7,571 nucleotides of DNA from an uncultured Selenomonadaceae bacterium. Lineage in GTDB: Bacteria > Bacillota > Negativicutes > Selenomonadales > Selenomonadaceae. This document shows, one piece after another, positions 1 to 6,648 of this stretch. Under the pieces are notes generated by a model that worked only from the letters and a program-made list of their open reading frames with translations, did not search any database and was not told the origin of the DNA. The stretch spans positions 1-7,571 of the forward strand of contig CACZOL010000114.1 in assembly GCA_902782705.1 (NCBI GenBank), written 5' to 3'. Within the stretch, counting starts at the first letter, position 1; every line of letters begins with the position of its first letter. The translations under genes and the position numbers were made by a program.

Positions 1-3
1 TAT

Positions 4-10
4 AAGGAGA
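4..10 (+). promoter_or_regulatory. ribosome binding site of the first gene
   Basis: AAGGAGA lies 6 bases before the ATG at 17. It is close to the ideal Shine-Dalgarno sequence and supports the 86-residue frame as a translated gene. The promoter or upstream gene lies outside the window. Confidence 0.8.
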
Positions 11-16
11 TTTTCA

Positions 17-277
17 ATGGAACGAATTAATCGTATTAACGAAGCGGGGACGGCATATTTGATCGCCGAGACGGATTTGTCGTCGATTCGTTTGATGGGC
101 GCAGTCGGCCGCAAGTACCGCGACGCTAAAGAGAAGGCGGAAGCGGCGCGAGACAATCTTGTCGCCGTATTCAAGGAAAGCGGTTTTACATTGGAGGAGC
201 TCGAAGCGGCGAGAATGCCGGACGGAAGCCCTGCGCTCGGTTACGGGATTTTAGACGTTTTGAAAAACGAGGTGTAA
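17..277 (+). CDS. small protein of unknown function upstream of cysS
   Basis: An 86-residue soluble protein that I do not recognise. It has no signal peptide, membrane segment or cysteine. The middle (about residues 32-63) is charged and rich in Ala, Glu, Lys and Arg, and looks helical. The C-terminal third is less charged and contains a Pro-Asp-Gly-Ser stretch. The start is well supported by AAGGAGA with 6-base spacing. The gene ends 9 bases before the cysS start, so the two are probably co-transcribed and may be translationally linked. Many Firmicutes have cysE or gltX at this position, and this protein resembles neither. The good ribosome site, codon use like its neighbours and the conserved-looking operon position argue for a real gene. 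Its role is unknown. Confidence 0.8.
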   Translation: MERINRINEAGTAYLIAETDLSSIRLMGAVGRKYRDAKEKAEAARDNLVAVFKESGFTLEELEAARMPDGSPALGYGILDVLKNEV

Positions 278-286
278 GAAAGAAAG

Positions 287-1717
287 ATGGTACGGGAAAT
301 CAAAGTCTATAATACGATGTCGCGGCAGAAAGAGACGTTTTCTCCGTTGGAAGAGGGGAAAGTCGGCATCTATGTCTGCGGCGTCACGCCGTATAACGAT
401 CCGCATATCGGCAATGCGCGCCCCTTTGTGACATGGGATGTGATTCGCCGTTTCTTCGTAAAGTGCGGTTATGCGGTGCGCTATATTCAAAATTTCACGG
501 ATGTGGACGACAAGATTATTCGCACCGCAAACGAGCGCGGCGTAACATGGAAAGACGTTGCGGATCAGTATATTGACGCGTATTTTCAAGTGATGGACGA
601 ATTGAACGTCCGTCGTGCGGACGTTTATCCGCGCGTTTCGGAGACGATTCCCGAGATTATCGAAATGGTGCAAGGGCTTGTGGATAAGGGATTCGCGTAC
701 GAGTTGGAAGGAGACGTATATTACAGCGTAGAATCTTTCGCAGAATACGGAAAGCTCAGCGGACGCAATCTTGACGATATGATGGCAGGCGCGCGCGTCG
801 AGGTGGACGAGCGGAAAAAGAATCCGATGGATTTCGCGCTGTGGAAAGCGGCGAAACCGGGCGAGCCGTTTTGGGAAAGTCCGTGGGGTAAAGGCCGTCC
901 CGGCTGGCATATCGAATGCTCGACGATGTCGCTGAAATATCTTGGTAAGACGTTTGATTTCCATGGCGGCGGCAGCGACCTGATTTTCCCGCACCATGAG
1001 AATGAGATTGCACAGTCGCAGGCGTATTGCGGCGGCTCGGACTGTTTCGCAAGGTATTGGGTGCATAACGGTTTCATTACGATTCACGACGAGAAGATGA
1101 GCAAGTCGCTGAACAATTTTTTCACGGTGGCGGATATTCTGCAAAAATACCCGGGCGAGGTCGTGCGTTTCTTCATTTTGCAGACGCATTACCGCAGTCC
1201 GCTGGATTTCAGTGACGAGCGGCTTCGCGACGCTCAGGCGGGGCTTTCCCGTCTTGCGAATGCGAAAACGAGTTTGGATGAGCTTTCAGGGAGCGATGGT
1301 ACGGCAGATACGGCGGCGCAGCTTGCGGACTCGGCAGAGGCGGCACGGGAGGCTTTTTACAGCGATATGGCGGACGATTTCAATACCGCGCTCGCTATAA
1401 GCCGTCTTTTCGCCGTTGCGAAAGACGTCAACGTCTATTACAATGACGTCGTTAATCACGGCAAACCATTTGACGCGGCAAATTTCCGACGCGTTCGGGC
1501 GGCGTTTGACGATATGGCGGAAATTATCGGGATTCTTGAAAGAGATGCGTCAAAAGAGAGCAGCGAAGACGCGGAAATTGAAGCTTTGGTTGAGGAGCGG
1601 CTTGCTGCGCGGAAGGCGAAAAATTGGGCGCGGGCGGACGAGATTCGCGACGCGCTGAAAGCGCGGGGCATAGTGCTTGAGGACTCCGCGGCAGGTACGC
1701 GGTGGAAGCGCGCATGA
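287..1717 (+). CDS. cysS: cysteinyl-tRNA synthetase
   Basis: Cytoplasmic class I aminoacyl-tRNA synthetase that activates cysteine with ATP and transfers it to tRNA-Cys. At 476 residues it has normal length (E. coli CysS is 461). The HIGH-type motif reads HIGN at residues 40-43 and the KMSKS loop is at 270-274. The four zinc ligands known from the E. coli enzyme have clear counterparts at Cys31, Cys211, His236 and Glu240. The residues after the KMSKS loop match the helical DALR region. The C-terminal end has the usual family pattern, with an ARKAKNWARADEIRD-type helix followed by GIVLEDSAAGTRW. The start ATG at 287 follows a weak purine-rich site (AAGAAAG) and sits 9 bases after the preceding stop, so coupling to the small upstream gene is plausible. 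The stop overlaps the mrnC start as ATGA. All key residues are present, so it is probably fully active. Confidence 0.98.
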   Translation: MVREIKVYNTMSRQKETFSPLEEGKVGIYVCGVTPYNDPHIGNARPFVTWDVIRRFFVKCGYAVRYIQNFTDVDDKIIRTANERGVTWKDVADQYIDAYFQVMDELNVRRADVYPRVSETIPEIIEMVQGLVDKGFAYELEGDVYYSVESFAEYGKLSGRNLDDMMAGARVEVDERKKNPMDFALWKAAKPGEPFWESPWGKGRPGWHIECSTMSLKYLGKTFDFHGGGSDLIFPHHENEIAQSQAYCGGSDCFARYWVHNGFITIHDEKMSKSLNNFFTVADILQKYPGEVVRFFILQTHYRSPLDFSDERLRDAQAGLSRLANAKTSLDELSGSDGTADTAAQLADSAEAAREAFYSDMADDFNTALAISRLFAVAKDVNVYYNDVVNHGKPFDAANFRRVRAAFDDMAEIIGILERDASKESSEDAEIEALVEERLAARKAKNWARADEIRDALKARGIVLEDSAAGTRWKRA

Positions 1718-2202
1718 AGTTCAAAGCAGCGCGGAAAATTGCGGACGAGGTGTTTGAGCCGGACGAAGCGGGCGGCGTTCGTGAAAGGTACGGGGCAATT
1801 GATGCAGCGGCATTGCCGCCTTTAGTGCTCGCTTATGTCGGGGATGCGTATTTTCATCTTTTTGTACGGAAGCGGCTTTTGTCTTATACGCAGTCCCAAG
1901 TGCAGATTTTGAATCAGTTTGGCGCGAAAATCGTGTCCGCTGTCTGGCAGGCGAGAGCCTATGCGGAAATCGAGCCAATGCTCAGCGCGGAGGAAAAAGA
2001 TATTTTTCGCCGTGGAAGGAACGCGCACAGCCGTACGCCGCGTGCTTCGTCTGTGCGTGAATATCATATCAGTACAGGCTTTGAGGCGCTTTTGGGAACG
2101 TTGTATCTCAGAGAGGCGCACGAAAGACTTCGGGAAATTTCAGAGGCGGCGTTTCAGGCGGTCGCGAAACAGATGATGGAAGCGCACGCATCGGGCAAGT
2201 AG
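1714..2202 (+). CDS. mrnC: Mini-ribonuclease III (23S rRNA maturation)
   Basis: Small RNase III-like nuclease that lacks a double-stranded RNA-binding domain. In Bacillus subtilis it trims the ends of 23S rRNA precursor. With the ATG start the protein has 162 residues, slightly longer than the B. subtilis enzyme (about 143), because of an N-terminal extension of roughly 25 residues. The family core begins near residue 28 with LPPLVLAYVGDA. Asp44 in that motif corresponds to the catalytic Asp of the first RNase III signature, and Glu124 in the GFEALLG motif to the second catalytic acid. The RRGRNAHS segment (about 99-106) is the basic loop typical of the family. ATG at 1714 overlaps the cysS stop (ATGA) with GGTGG about 8 bases upstream. 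An in-frame GTG at 1702 would add four residues and is the less likely start. Location directly after cysS is the standard Firmicutes arrangement. Confidence 0.95.
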   Translation: MKFKAARKIADEVFEPDEAGGVRERYGAIDAAALPPLVLAYVGDAYFHLFVRKRLLSYTQSQVQILNQFGAKIVSAVWQARAYAEIEPMLSAEEKDIFRRGRNAHSRTPRASSVREYHISTGFEALLGTLYLREAHERLREISEAAFQAVAKQMMEAHASGK

Positions 2203-2206
2203 GAGG
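2201..2206 (+). promoter_or_regulatory. ribosome binding site of thyX overlapping the mrnC stop
   Basis: A perfect AGGAGG shares its first two bases with the mrnC TAG stop and lies 5 bases before the thyX ATG at 2212. Ribosomes finishing mrnC would sit on this site, so the two genes are likely coupled. Confidence 0.85.
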
Positions 2207-2211
2207 AAATT

Positions 2212-2901
2212 ATGATTGAAGTCACGCTTTTGGAGCATACGCCGGAGCCGGATCGTGTTGTCGCGATGGCGGCGCGTCTTTGCTATTCTCCATCCGGTGC
2301 GAAAGAGCTTGCGGAGAAAATGACGCCGGAGACTGTAGAGAAGATGGTGAAGATGCTGGTTGAGATGGGGCATGCCTCGACGTTGGAGCACGTTTCCTTT
2401 ACGTTTGGCGTTGAAGGCGTGTCGCGGACTCTGACGCATCAGCTCGTCCGTCATCGCATCGCTTCTTATTCGCAGCAGTCGCAGCGCTACGTTGCCGCGC
2501 ACGATTTCGTCTATGTCACGCCGCCGTCTATTGCAGAGATTCCGGCGGCGAAGGAAAAATACGATGCGCTGATGAAGGAGATTCGCGCGGCGTACGACGA
2601 GTTTACGGAGATGGGTGTCCCGAAAGAGGACGCACGCTATATATTGGCGAACGCGACGGAAACGAAAATTGTCGTGACGATGAACGCGCGGTCGCTGCTA
2701 CATTTCTTCAATCTTCGTTGCTGCAATCGCGCACAATGGGAGATTCGCGCATTGGCATACAAGATGCTGGAAGAGGTCAAGAAAGTCGCGCCGCTGCTTT
2801 TCAAGAATGCGGGAGCGACCTGCGTGCAGACGGGGCGCTGCCCTGAAGGCAAGATGACTTGTGGGAAGTTCAGCGAAATGATTAAAATGCGTGTGGAATA
2901 A
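2212..2901 (+). CDS. thyX: flavin-dependent thymidylate synthase
   Basis: Makes dTMP from dUMP using methylenetetrahydrofolate as carbon donor and FAD/NADPH for reduction, which releases tetrahydrofolate rather than dihydrofolate. The 229-residue length is normal. The diagnostic RHRX7S motif is at residues 80-90 (Arg80, His81, Arg82, Ser90). The second conserved block, NARSLLHFFNLR, ends at Arg169 and is followed by CCNRAQWEIR at 170-179, which is characteristic of nucleotide-binding ThyX residues. The C-terminal tail carries Cys204, Cys210 and Cys217 around a CPEGKMTCGK segment. Start choice is decided by the perfect AGGAGG at 2201. The gene lies in the cysS-mrnC-thyX-rlmB order seen in many Firmicutes. 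ThyX usually replaces ThyA, so this organism may lack thyA, but the window cannot show that. Confidence 0.97.
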   Translation: MIEVTLLEHTPEPDRVVAMAARLCYSPSGAKELAEKMTPETVEKMVKMLVEMGHASTLEHVSFTFGVEGVSRTLTHQLVRHRIASYSQQSQRYVAAHDFVYVTPPSIAEIPAAKEKYDALMKEIRAAYDEFTEMGVPKEDARYILANATETKIVVTMNARSLLHFFNLRCCNRAQWEIRALAYKMLEEVKKVAPLLFKNAGATCVQTGRCPEGKMTCGKFSEMIKMRVE

Positions 2902-2902
2902 G

Positions 2903-3751
2903 ATGGAAAAAAAGAAAAAAACCTTTGCAAAGGACACGGAAAAAGCTGCGGGAACGGATAACAAATCGGTGCGTGTCGGAAGACCACCGGAAAGAAGAGA
3001 GTTGCCGGAGGACGTCGTCGTCGGGCGCAATGCTGTAACGGAAGCGCTGAAAAGCGGCCGTACGGTCAATCGTCTGCTGGTGGCCGAGCATGACACACAG
3101 GGGTCGATTCGGGAAATTGTAAATCTGGCGCGGGAGAGCGGCGCAGTGGTGGAAACCGTTCCGCGGAGTCAGATCGAAGCGGCGGCAAAAGGCTTTCGTC
3201 ATCAAGGCGTGCTTGCCTATACTTCGCCTGTGGACTATACGCCGCTGGAAGATATTTTAGACGCGGCGCAGAGCAGAGACGGTGCTCCGTTTCTCTTGCT
3301 GTTGGACGAGTTGGAAGACCCGCACAATTTGGGAGCCGTACTTCGGACGGCAGACGCTGTTGGCGTGGACGGCGTACTGATTCCGAAGCGTCGGAGCTGT
3401 CCGTTGTCCGCGACGGTCGCAAAGACTTCTGCCGGCGCTGTGGAGTATGTGCCGGTGGCGCGTATCGGCAACGTCGCGCAGACGATTCGTGAGTTGAAGA
3501 AAGCAGGATTTTGGATTGTCGGTGCGGATATGGACGGTGCGGCTGATTATTTTGAAGCGGATTTGACGGGCGCACTGGTGTTAGTAATTGGAAGCGAAGG
3601 ACGTGGTATATCGCGTCTTGTGCGCGAAAGCTGCGACGTGCTCGTCAGGATTCCGATGCTGGGGAAAATCAATTCTTTGAACGCGTCTGTGGCCGGCGCG
3701 GTTCTGATGTACGAATCGCTTCGCCAGCGACGGGAAAGAGGAAATGCATGA
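2903..3751 (+). CDS. rlmB: 23S rRNA (guanosine-2'-O-)-methyltransferase, TrmH/SpoU family
   Basis: AdoMet-dependent RNA 2'-O-methyltransferase of the SPOUT superfamily. Family members close to E. coli RlmB methylate a guanosine in 23S rRNA (G2251). With ATG 2903 it has 282 residues. An N-terminal lysine- and arginine-rich tail of about 37 residues precedes the SpoU substrate-binding domain (about 38-112, beginning VVVGRNAV). The knotted catalytic domain (about 130-278) carries all three motifs: DELEDPHNLG at 135-144 with Asn142, IGSEGRGIS at 229-237 with Glu232, and IPMLGKINSLN ending at Asn260. The usual SLNVSVA reads SLNASVA here, a mild change. An in-frame GTG at 2891, inside thyX, would add four residues. 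ATG 2903 is preferred although its ribosome site (GGAATAAG) is weak, so coupling to thyX, which stops at 2901, is likely. RlmB against a B. subtilis YacO-like role cannot be separated by sequence alone. Confidence 0.93.
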   Translation: MEKKKKTFAKDTEKAAGTDNKSVRVGRPPERRELPEDVVVGRNAVTEALKSGRTVNRLLVAEHDTQGSIREIVNLARESGAVVETVPRSQIEAAAKGFRHQGVLAYTSPVDYTPLEDILDAAQSRDGAPFLLLLDELEDPHNLGAVLRTADAVGVDGVLIPKRRSCPLSATVAKTSAGAVEYVPVARIGNVAQTIRELKKAGFWIVGADMDGAADYFEADLTGALVLVIGSEGRGISRLVRESCDVLVRIPMLGKINSLNASVAGAVLMYESLRQRRERGNA

Positions 3752-4164
3752 AAAAAGCAACGGAAATCGTCCTTTGCTATCACTTTGAAGACGCGGAAAA
3801 ACTTGAATCGGTGAGAGCGGCTTTGCGAAAGCTCAATATTGAAATCCGTGTGCTTCCTGAAGAAAGCTGGCGGGAAAAAGTCGGGTTCCTTCTGGGTATG
3901 GGCGGATTTGCGCCCGCACCGTTTACGGAAGAAAAAGAGCCCTTTCATTTTCCTGACGAAGTTATGGTGCTCGGTCATATCAAGGGCAAGCGGCTCGATC
4001 AGGTTCTTGCGGCCTTGAAGACGTCGGGCGGTTCGCCGATTCGTTACAAGGCGATTGTAACACCTTATAATGCGCATTGGACGCTTAGGCGTCTTTGCGA
4101 GACAATGAAAAAGGAACATGCGTATATGACGGAAGGAGCGAAGGGGAATGACGGCGAAGCATGA
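3748..4164 (+). CDS. DUF3783 domain protein of unknown function
   Basis: A 138-residue soluble protein with no signal peptide or membrane helix. The N-terminal part (residues 5-50) looks like a small alpha/beta module: a strand TEIVLCYHF, a helix, then the strand IEIRVLP. The C-terminal part (about 68-127) fits my recollection of the DUF3783 family: FPDEVMVLGHIKG, a helix LDQVLAALKT, then KAIVTPYNAHWTLRRL and a final KKEH. The conserved-looking TP-x-N-x2-W-T-L block (105-113) is the best clue. Function is unknown, and the family assignment is from memory of the pattern. ATG overlaps the rlmB stop (ATGA), with AAGAGG about 6 bases upstream, so it is probably co-translated with rlmB. In Bacilli the gene after rlmB is usually yacP, a NYN-domain nuclease, and this protein shows none of the NYN features. 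Confidence 0.75.
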   Translation: MKKATEIVLCYHFEDAEKLESVRAALRKLNIEIRVLPEESWREKVGFLLGMGGFAPAPFTEEKEPFHFPDEVMVLGHIKGKRLDQVLAALKTSGGSPIRYKAIVTPYNAHWTLRRLCETMKKEHAYMTEGAKGNDGEA

Positions 4165-4888
4165 CGGGCGTTGGGACGATGCAGGGGAGAACAGGACGCC
4201 GGCGAAGATTTCGCCCGAGTCGACTTTGGCGGAAGAAGAGGATGAGGAAATAGAAGAGGCGTCGTCCGACGGACGGAAATGGCGCTGGATTGCGCTGGGG
4301 GTTTTGTTTGTGCTGGCACTGGGAGGCGGATTCCTTGGCGCCGGATTTTTTCACGACAAATCGGTGGAGGCGGAAAACGACCGCATTCAACAGGAATTGA
4401 TTTTTGCGCGGCAGGAAGAAAGCCTTCGTAAACAAGAGGCGGCAATCCAAGAGCAGCGCAAAGCGCTGGAAGCCGAGAAAAAGGCGTTGGAGGCGCGTCA
4501 ACGCGAGTTGGAGGCGCAAGCAGAGCGTGCGGCGGGGCGAAATGAGCAAATTGACGAGACGGAGCGCAAGAAATCTTCCGTCCGAAAGGTTTGGGAAGAA
4601 ATTACCGGCAAGGACGAAGAGCGAAAGAAACAACAGGAGGAAAATGCTTCAATCCAGAATCGCTCCCAGCGCGACGTAGAGGAAATCAACCGCTCTATCG
4701 ACGAGGCGGCGGAGACGCTTAAAACGCTGAATGAAAAACTGGCGGAGATCGAGGAGATGCGCCATAAAGCGGAAGAAATGAAAGATAAAGCGATGAAGAC
4801 TTACGAAGAACATGAGGAAACATTACAAAAAATGCTTCGGTTTTTCCAGAAGGCCGTGGAGCTGATCGGCTCCGTTTCTGTTCAATAA
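4148..4888 (+). CDS. single-pass membrane protein with long coiled coil
   Basis: A 246-residue protein of unknown function in three parts. Residues 1-46 are a disordered-looking, very acidic tail (EEEDEEIEE at 29-37) that ends with a basic cluster (Arg43, Lys44, Arg46). Residues 47-68 form one membrane helix rich in Leu, Val, Gly and Phe. Residues about 70-235 are a long charged coiled coil rich in Glu, Lys, Gln and Ala, broken near residues 145-160 by a VRKVWEEITGKDEE stretch. The C-terminus ends in a short amphipathic segment (MLRFFQKAVELIG). The basic residues before the helix predict the N-terminus in the cytoplasm and the coiled coil outside the inner membrane. ATG 4148 is preceded by AAGGAG at 4133 with 9-base spacing and overlaps the upstream gene by 17 bases, so the pair is translated from one message. 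Coiled-coil sequence gives misleading database hits (to SMC, TolA and similar), so no function is assigned. Confidence 0.85.
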   Translation: MTAKHDGRWDDAGENRTPAKISPESTLAEEEDEEIEEASSDGRKWRWIALGVLFVLALGGGFLGAGFFHDKSVEAENDRIQQELIFARQEESLRKQEAAIQEQRKALEAEKKALEARQRELEAQAERAAGRNEQIDETERKKSSVRKVWEEITGKDEERKKQQEENASIQNRSQRDVEEINRSIDEAAETLKTLNEKLAEIEEMRHKAEEMKDKAMKTYEEHEETLQKMLRFFQKAVELIGSVSVQ

Positions 4889-4891
4889 AGG

Positions 4892-4927
4892 AAGCGCGGC
4901 GCATTTGCTTTGCGCCGCGTTTGATTT
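4892..4927 (+). terminator. GC-rich hairpin, probable intrinsic terminator of the cysS block
   Basis: Bases 4892-4903 pair with 4911-4922 in a 12-base-pair stem with one G-U pair (4894/4920) and a 7-base loop (TTTGCTT). The stem is very GC-rich in the middle. It begins 3 bases after the stop codon of the coiled-coil protein. The T-run behind it is poor (TTTGATTT, partly inside the stem), so termination may be incomplete. Confidence 0.65.
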
Positions 4928-4930
4928 CGG

Positions 4931-4936
4931 GGAGGG
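4931..4936 (+). promoter_or_regulatory. ribosome binding site of the binding-protein gene
   Basis: GGAGGG lies 6 bases before the ATG at 4943, outside the preceding hairpin, so that hairpin does not hide it directly. Confidence 0.8.
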
Positions 4937-4942
4937 TTCAGT

Positions 4943-5893
4943 ATGAAAAAATGGATTGCATGTTTTTGCGCAGCGTTGCTTCTGCTCGTCTTCGGCTGCG
5001 GAAAAGATACGGTGAAGAATGAGACTGCGAAGGGCGGAGCGAAATTGTCGCTTTCTGTCGGATTAATGCCGGATATGGATTCTGTGCCGTTTATCATAGC
5101 GCGGGAAAAAGGTTTTTTTGCGGAGGAAGGCGTAGACGTTACGCTTCATTCGTTCAAAAGCGCGATGGATCGAGACGCGGCGATGCAAAGCGGACAGCTT
5201 GACGGGGCGGTCTCCGATTTGCTTGCGGCGGCCTTTGCGAAAGCGGGCGGGTTTGACGTGCGTGTGACGTCGGCGACGGACGGCTGCTATACACTCATCG
5301 TCGGAAAGGGCGAAAATATATCGGATGTTCCTGCTCTTTCCGGCGCAGAAGTGGCCGTTTCCCGAAACACGATTATCGAGTATGTGACCGATCGTATTTT
5401 AAAAGAACACGGAATGGCGGCGGACGCAATCCGGAAAATTTCCGTTCCGCAGATTCCGGCGCGGCTCGAAATGTTACAAAACGGGAAACTTGCCGCCGCT
5501 ACGCTGCCTGAGCCGATGGCGAGCGTAGCCATGGCGGGCGGATGCCGCAAGTTGACGGATTCCAATGCGCTTGGCGTCAACCCGGGCGTCATGCTTTTTT
5601 CGGCAAAGGCGGTTACGGAAAAACGGGAAGCGGTGCAAGCAATGTATCGTGCGTACAATAAGGCAATCAAGTATCTTACGTCCAATCCGCGTGAAACGTA
5701 TATCGATCTCGTCGTGGAGAAGAGCGGGTTTCCGCCTGCGGCAAAGGAAGCATTGAATCTTCCGGCGTATAGAAATGCAACGCTTCCGCAGGAAAAGGAC
5801 GTTTCAGAAGTTATGCGCTGGCTCAAGGAGAAGAGCTTGGTTTCCGAGGCATACGCATATCAAACGCTGGTCACGGGAGACGTGTTGCCGTGA
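4943..5893 (+). CDS. ABC transporter substrate-binding lipoprotein, NitT/TauT/SsuA-like
   Basis: Extracytoplasmic binding protein that should capture a small solute and deliver it to the permease encoded two genes downstream. At 316 residues it has a lipoprotein signal: Lys2-Lys3, a hydrophobic stretch at 4-17 and the lipobox VFGC with Cys19 as the lipidated residue. The mature part has the NMT1/SsuA-like pattern: LSVGLMPDMDSVPFIIA followed by REKGFFAEEGVDVTL, then a QSGQLDGAVSD segment, an LSGAEVAVSRNT stretch and a TLPEPMASVA motif near the second lobe. These are typical of binding proteins for sulfonates, taurine, nitrate, thiamine precursors and related compounds, and they do not fix the substrate. 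The cysteine-rich motif reported for pyrimidine-precursor (THI5) proteins is not seen. The start is backed by GGAGGG. The gene overlaps the ATPase gene as GTGA. Confidence 0.9.
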   Translation: MKKWIACFCAALLLLVFGCGKDTVKNETAKGGAKLSLSVGLMPDMDSVPFIIAREKGFFAEEGVDVTLHSFKSAMDRDAAMQSGQLDGAVSDLLAAAFAKAGGFDVRVTSATDGCYTLIVGKGENISDVPALSGAEVAVSRNTIIEYVTDRILKEHGMAADAIRKISVPQIPARLEMLQNGKLAAATLPEPMASVAMAGGCRKLTDSNALGVNPGVMLFSAKAVTEKREAVQAMYRAYNKAIKYLTSNPRETYIDLVVEKSGFPPAAKEALNLPAYRNATLPQEKDVSEVMRWLKEKSLVSEAYAYQTLVTGDVLP

Positions 5894-6648
5894 TTCGCGT
5901 CTCCGGCCTTACGGCTTTTTACGATACGGCGAATGGCGGCAGGATTACGGCGCTTTCGGACGTGAGCCTTGATGTGCCGCGTGGAGGAACATGTGCGGTC
6001 ATTGGTCCTTCGGGCTGCGGGAAATCGACGCTGCTTCGGATCCTTGCGGGCGTCGAGCGGCGTTTTGAAGGTGAGGTCTCTTTCGCAGGCGCGCCCATCG
6101 ATCCCAAACGGCACACGATAGGGTTGATTCCGCAAAATTACGGATTGCTGCCTTGGAAAACCGTCCGCGAAAATATTCGGCTTTCATGGCGTGTCAAGCA
6201 TTCCGACGTTCCGGCGCCGCCGAAAGAATCAGAAATGCTTGCGCGGCTCGGTTTGGAAGAGCCACTTTTGTCGCGCTTTCCGCGAGAGCTTTCGGGCGGA
6301 CAGCAGCAGCGGGCGAGCCTTGCCCGCGCATTTTTGCTGCAGCCGGATGTCTTGCTCATGGACGAGCCGTTTTCCGCTCTCGATGCCATTACGAGGGAGG
6401 AGATGCAGGAGGTTTTCTTCGATCTTTGGCGCACGCAGAAAGTCACGACCGTTCTTGTTACGCATTACGTCGAGGAGGCGCTTTATCTGGGACAAACGAT
6501 TGTTGCGCTTTCGTCTGCGCCTGGGCGCGTCGCATTCATGACGGATAATCCGCTTTTTGCGCGCCGTGAAAGTTCGGAAGAGATTGTTGCGCAAAAGACG
6601 AGGCTTCGGTCCTTCCTTCGGGGCAAGGGAGAGGGGGCGGCGATATGA
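5890..6648 (+). CDS. ABC transporter ATP-binding protein, SsuB/TauB-like
   Basis: Cytoplasmic ATPase that powers the importer. The 252-residue protein has every nucleotide-binding motif: Walker A GPSGCGKST at 39-47, Q-loop Gln82 in IPQNYGLLPW (the LLPW is typical of the NitT/TauT ATPases), signature LSGGQ at 134-138, Walker B VLLMDE at 154-159, D-loop SALD at 162-165 and H-loop His192. The C-terminal tail beyond about 215 is short, with no added regulatory domain. It starts with GTG at 5890, which overlaps the stop of the binding-protein gene (GTGA), with GGGAGA 9 bases upstream. GTG and overlap suggest translational coupling. It ends in an ATGA overlap with the permease gene. Confidence 0.95.
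   Translation: MIRVSGLTAFYDTANGGRITALSDVSLDVPRGGTCAVIGPSGCGKSTLLRILAGVERRFEGEVSFAGAPIDPKRHTIGLIPQNYGLLPWKTVRENIRLSWRVKHSDVPAPPKESEMLARLGLEEPLLSRFPRELSGGQQQRASLARAFLLQPDVLLMDEPFSALDAITREEMQEVFFDLWRTQKVTTVLVTHYVEEALYLGQTIVALSSAPGRVAFMTDNPLFARRESSEEIVAQKTRLRSFLRGKGEGAAI

Noticed and set aside
251..1189. Long minus-strand open frame of 312 codons opposite cysS
   Set aside because: It lies wholly antisense to a clear CysS with all catalytic motifs. Its translation is rich in Arg, His and Leu with no recognisable domain, as expected of a shadow frame in GC-rich coding DNA.
1702..1713. GTG at 1702 as the mrnC start
   Set aside because: The ATG at 1714 gives the ATGA overlap with cysS and has GGTGG at suitable distance. 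The four extra residues match nothing in the family core.
4889..4942. Riboswitch ahead of the ABC importer
   Set aside because: The gap is only 54 bases and is filled by one hairpin and the ribosome site, too small for known thiamine, SAM or cobalamin aptamers.
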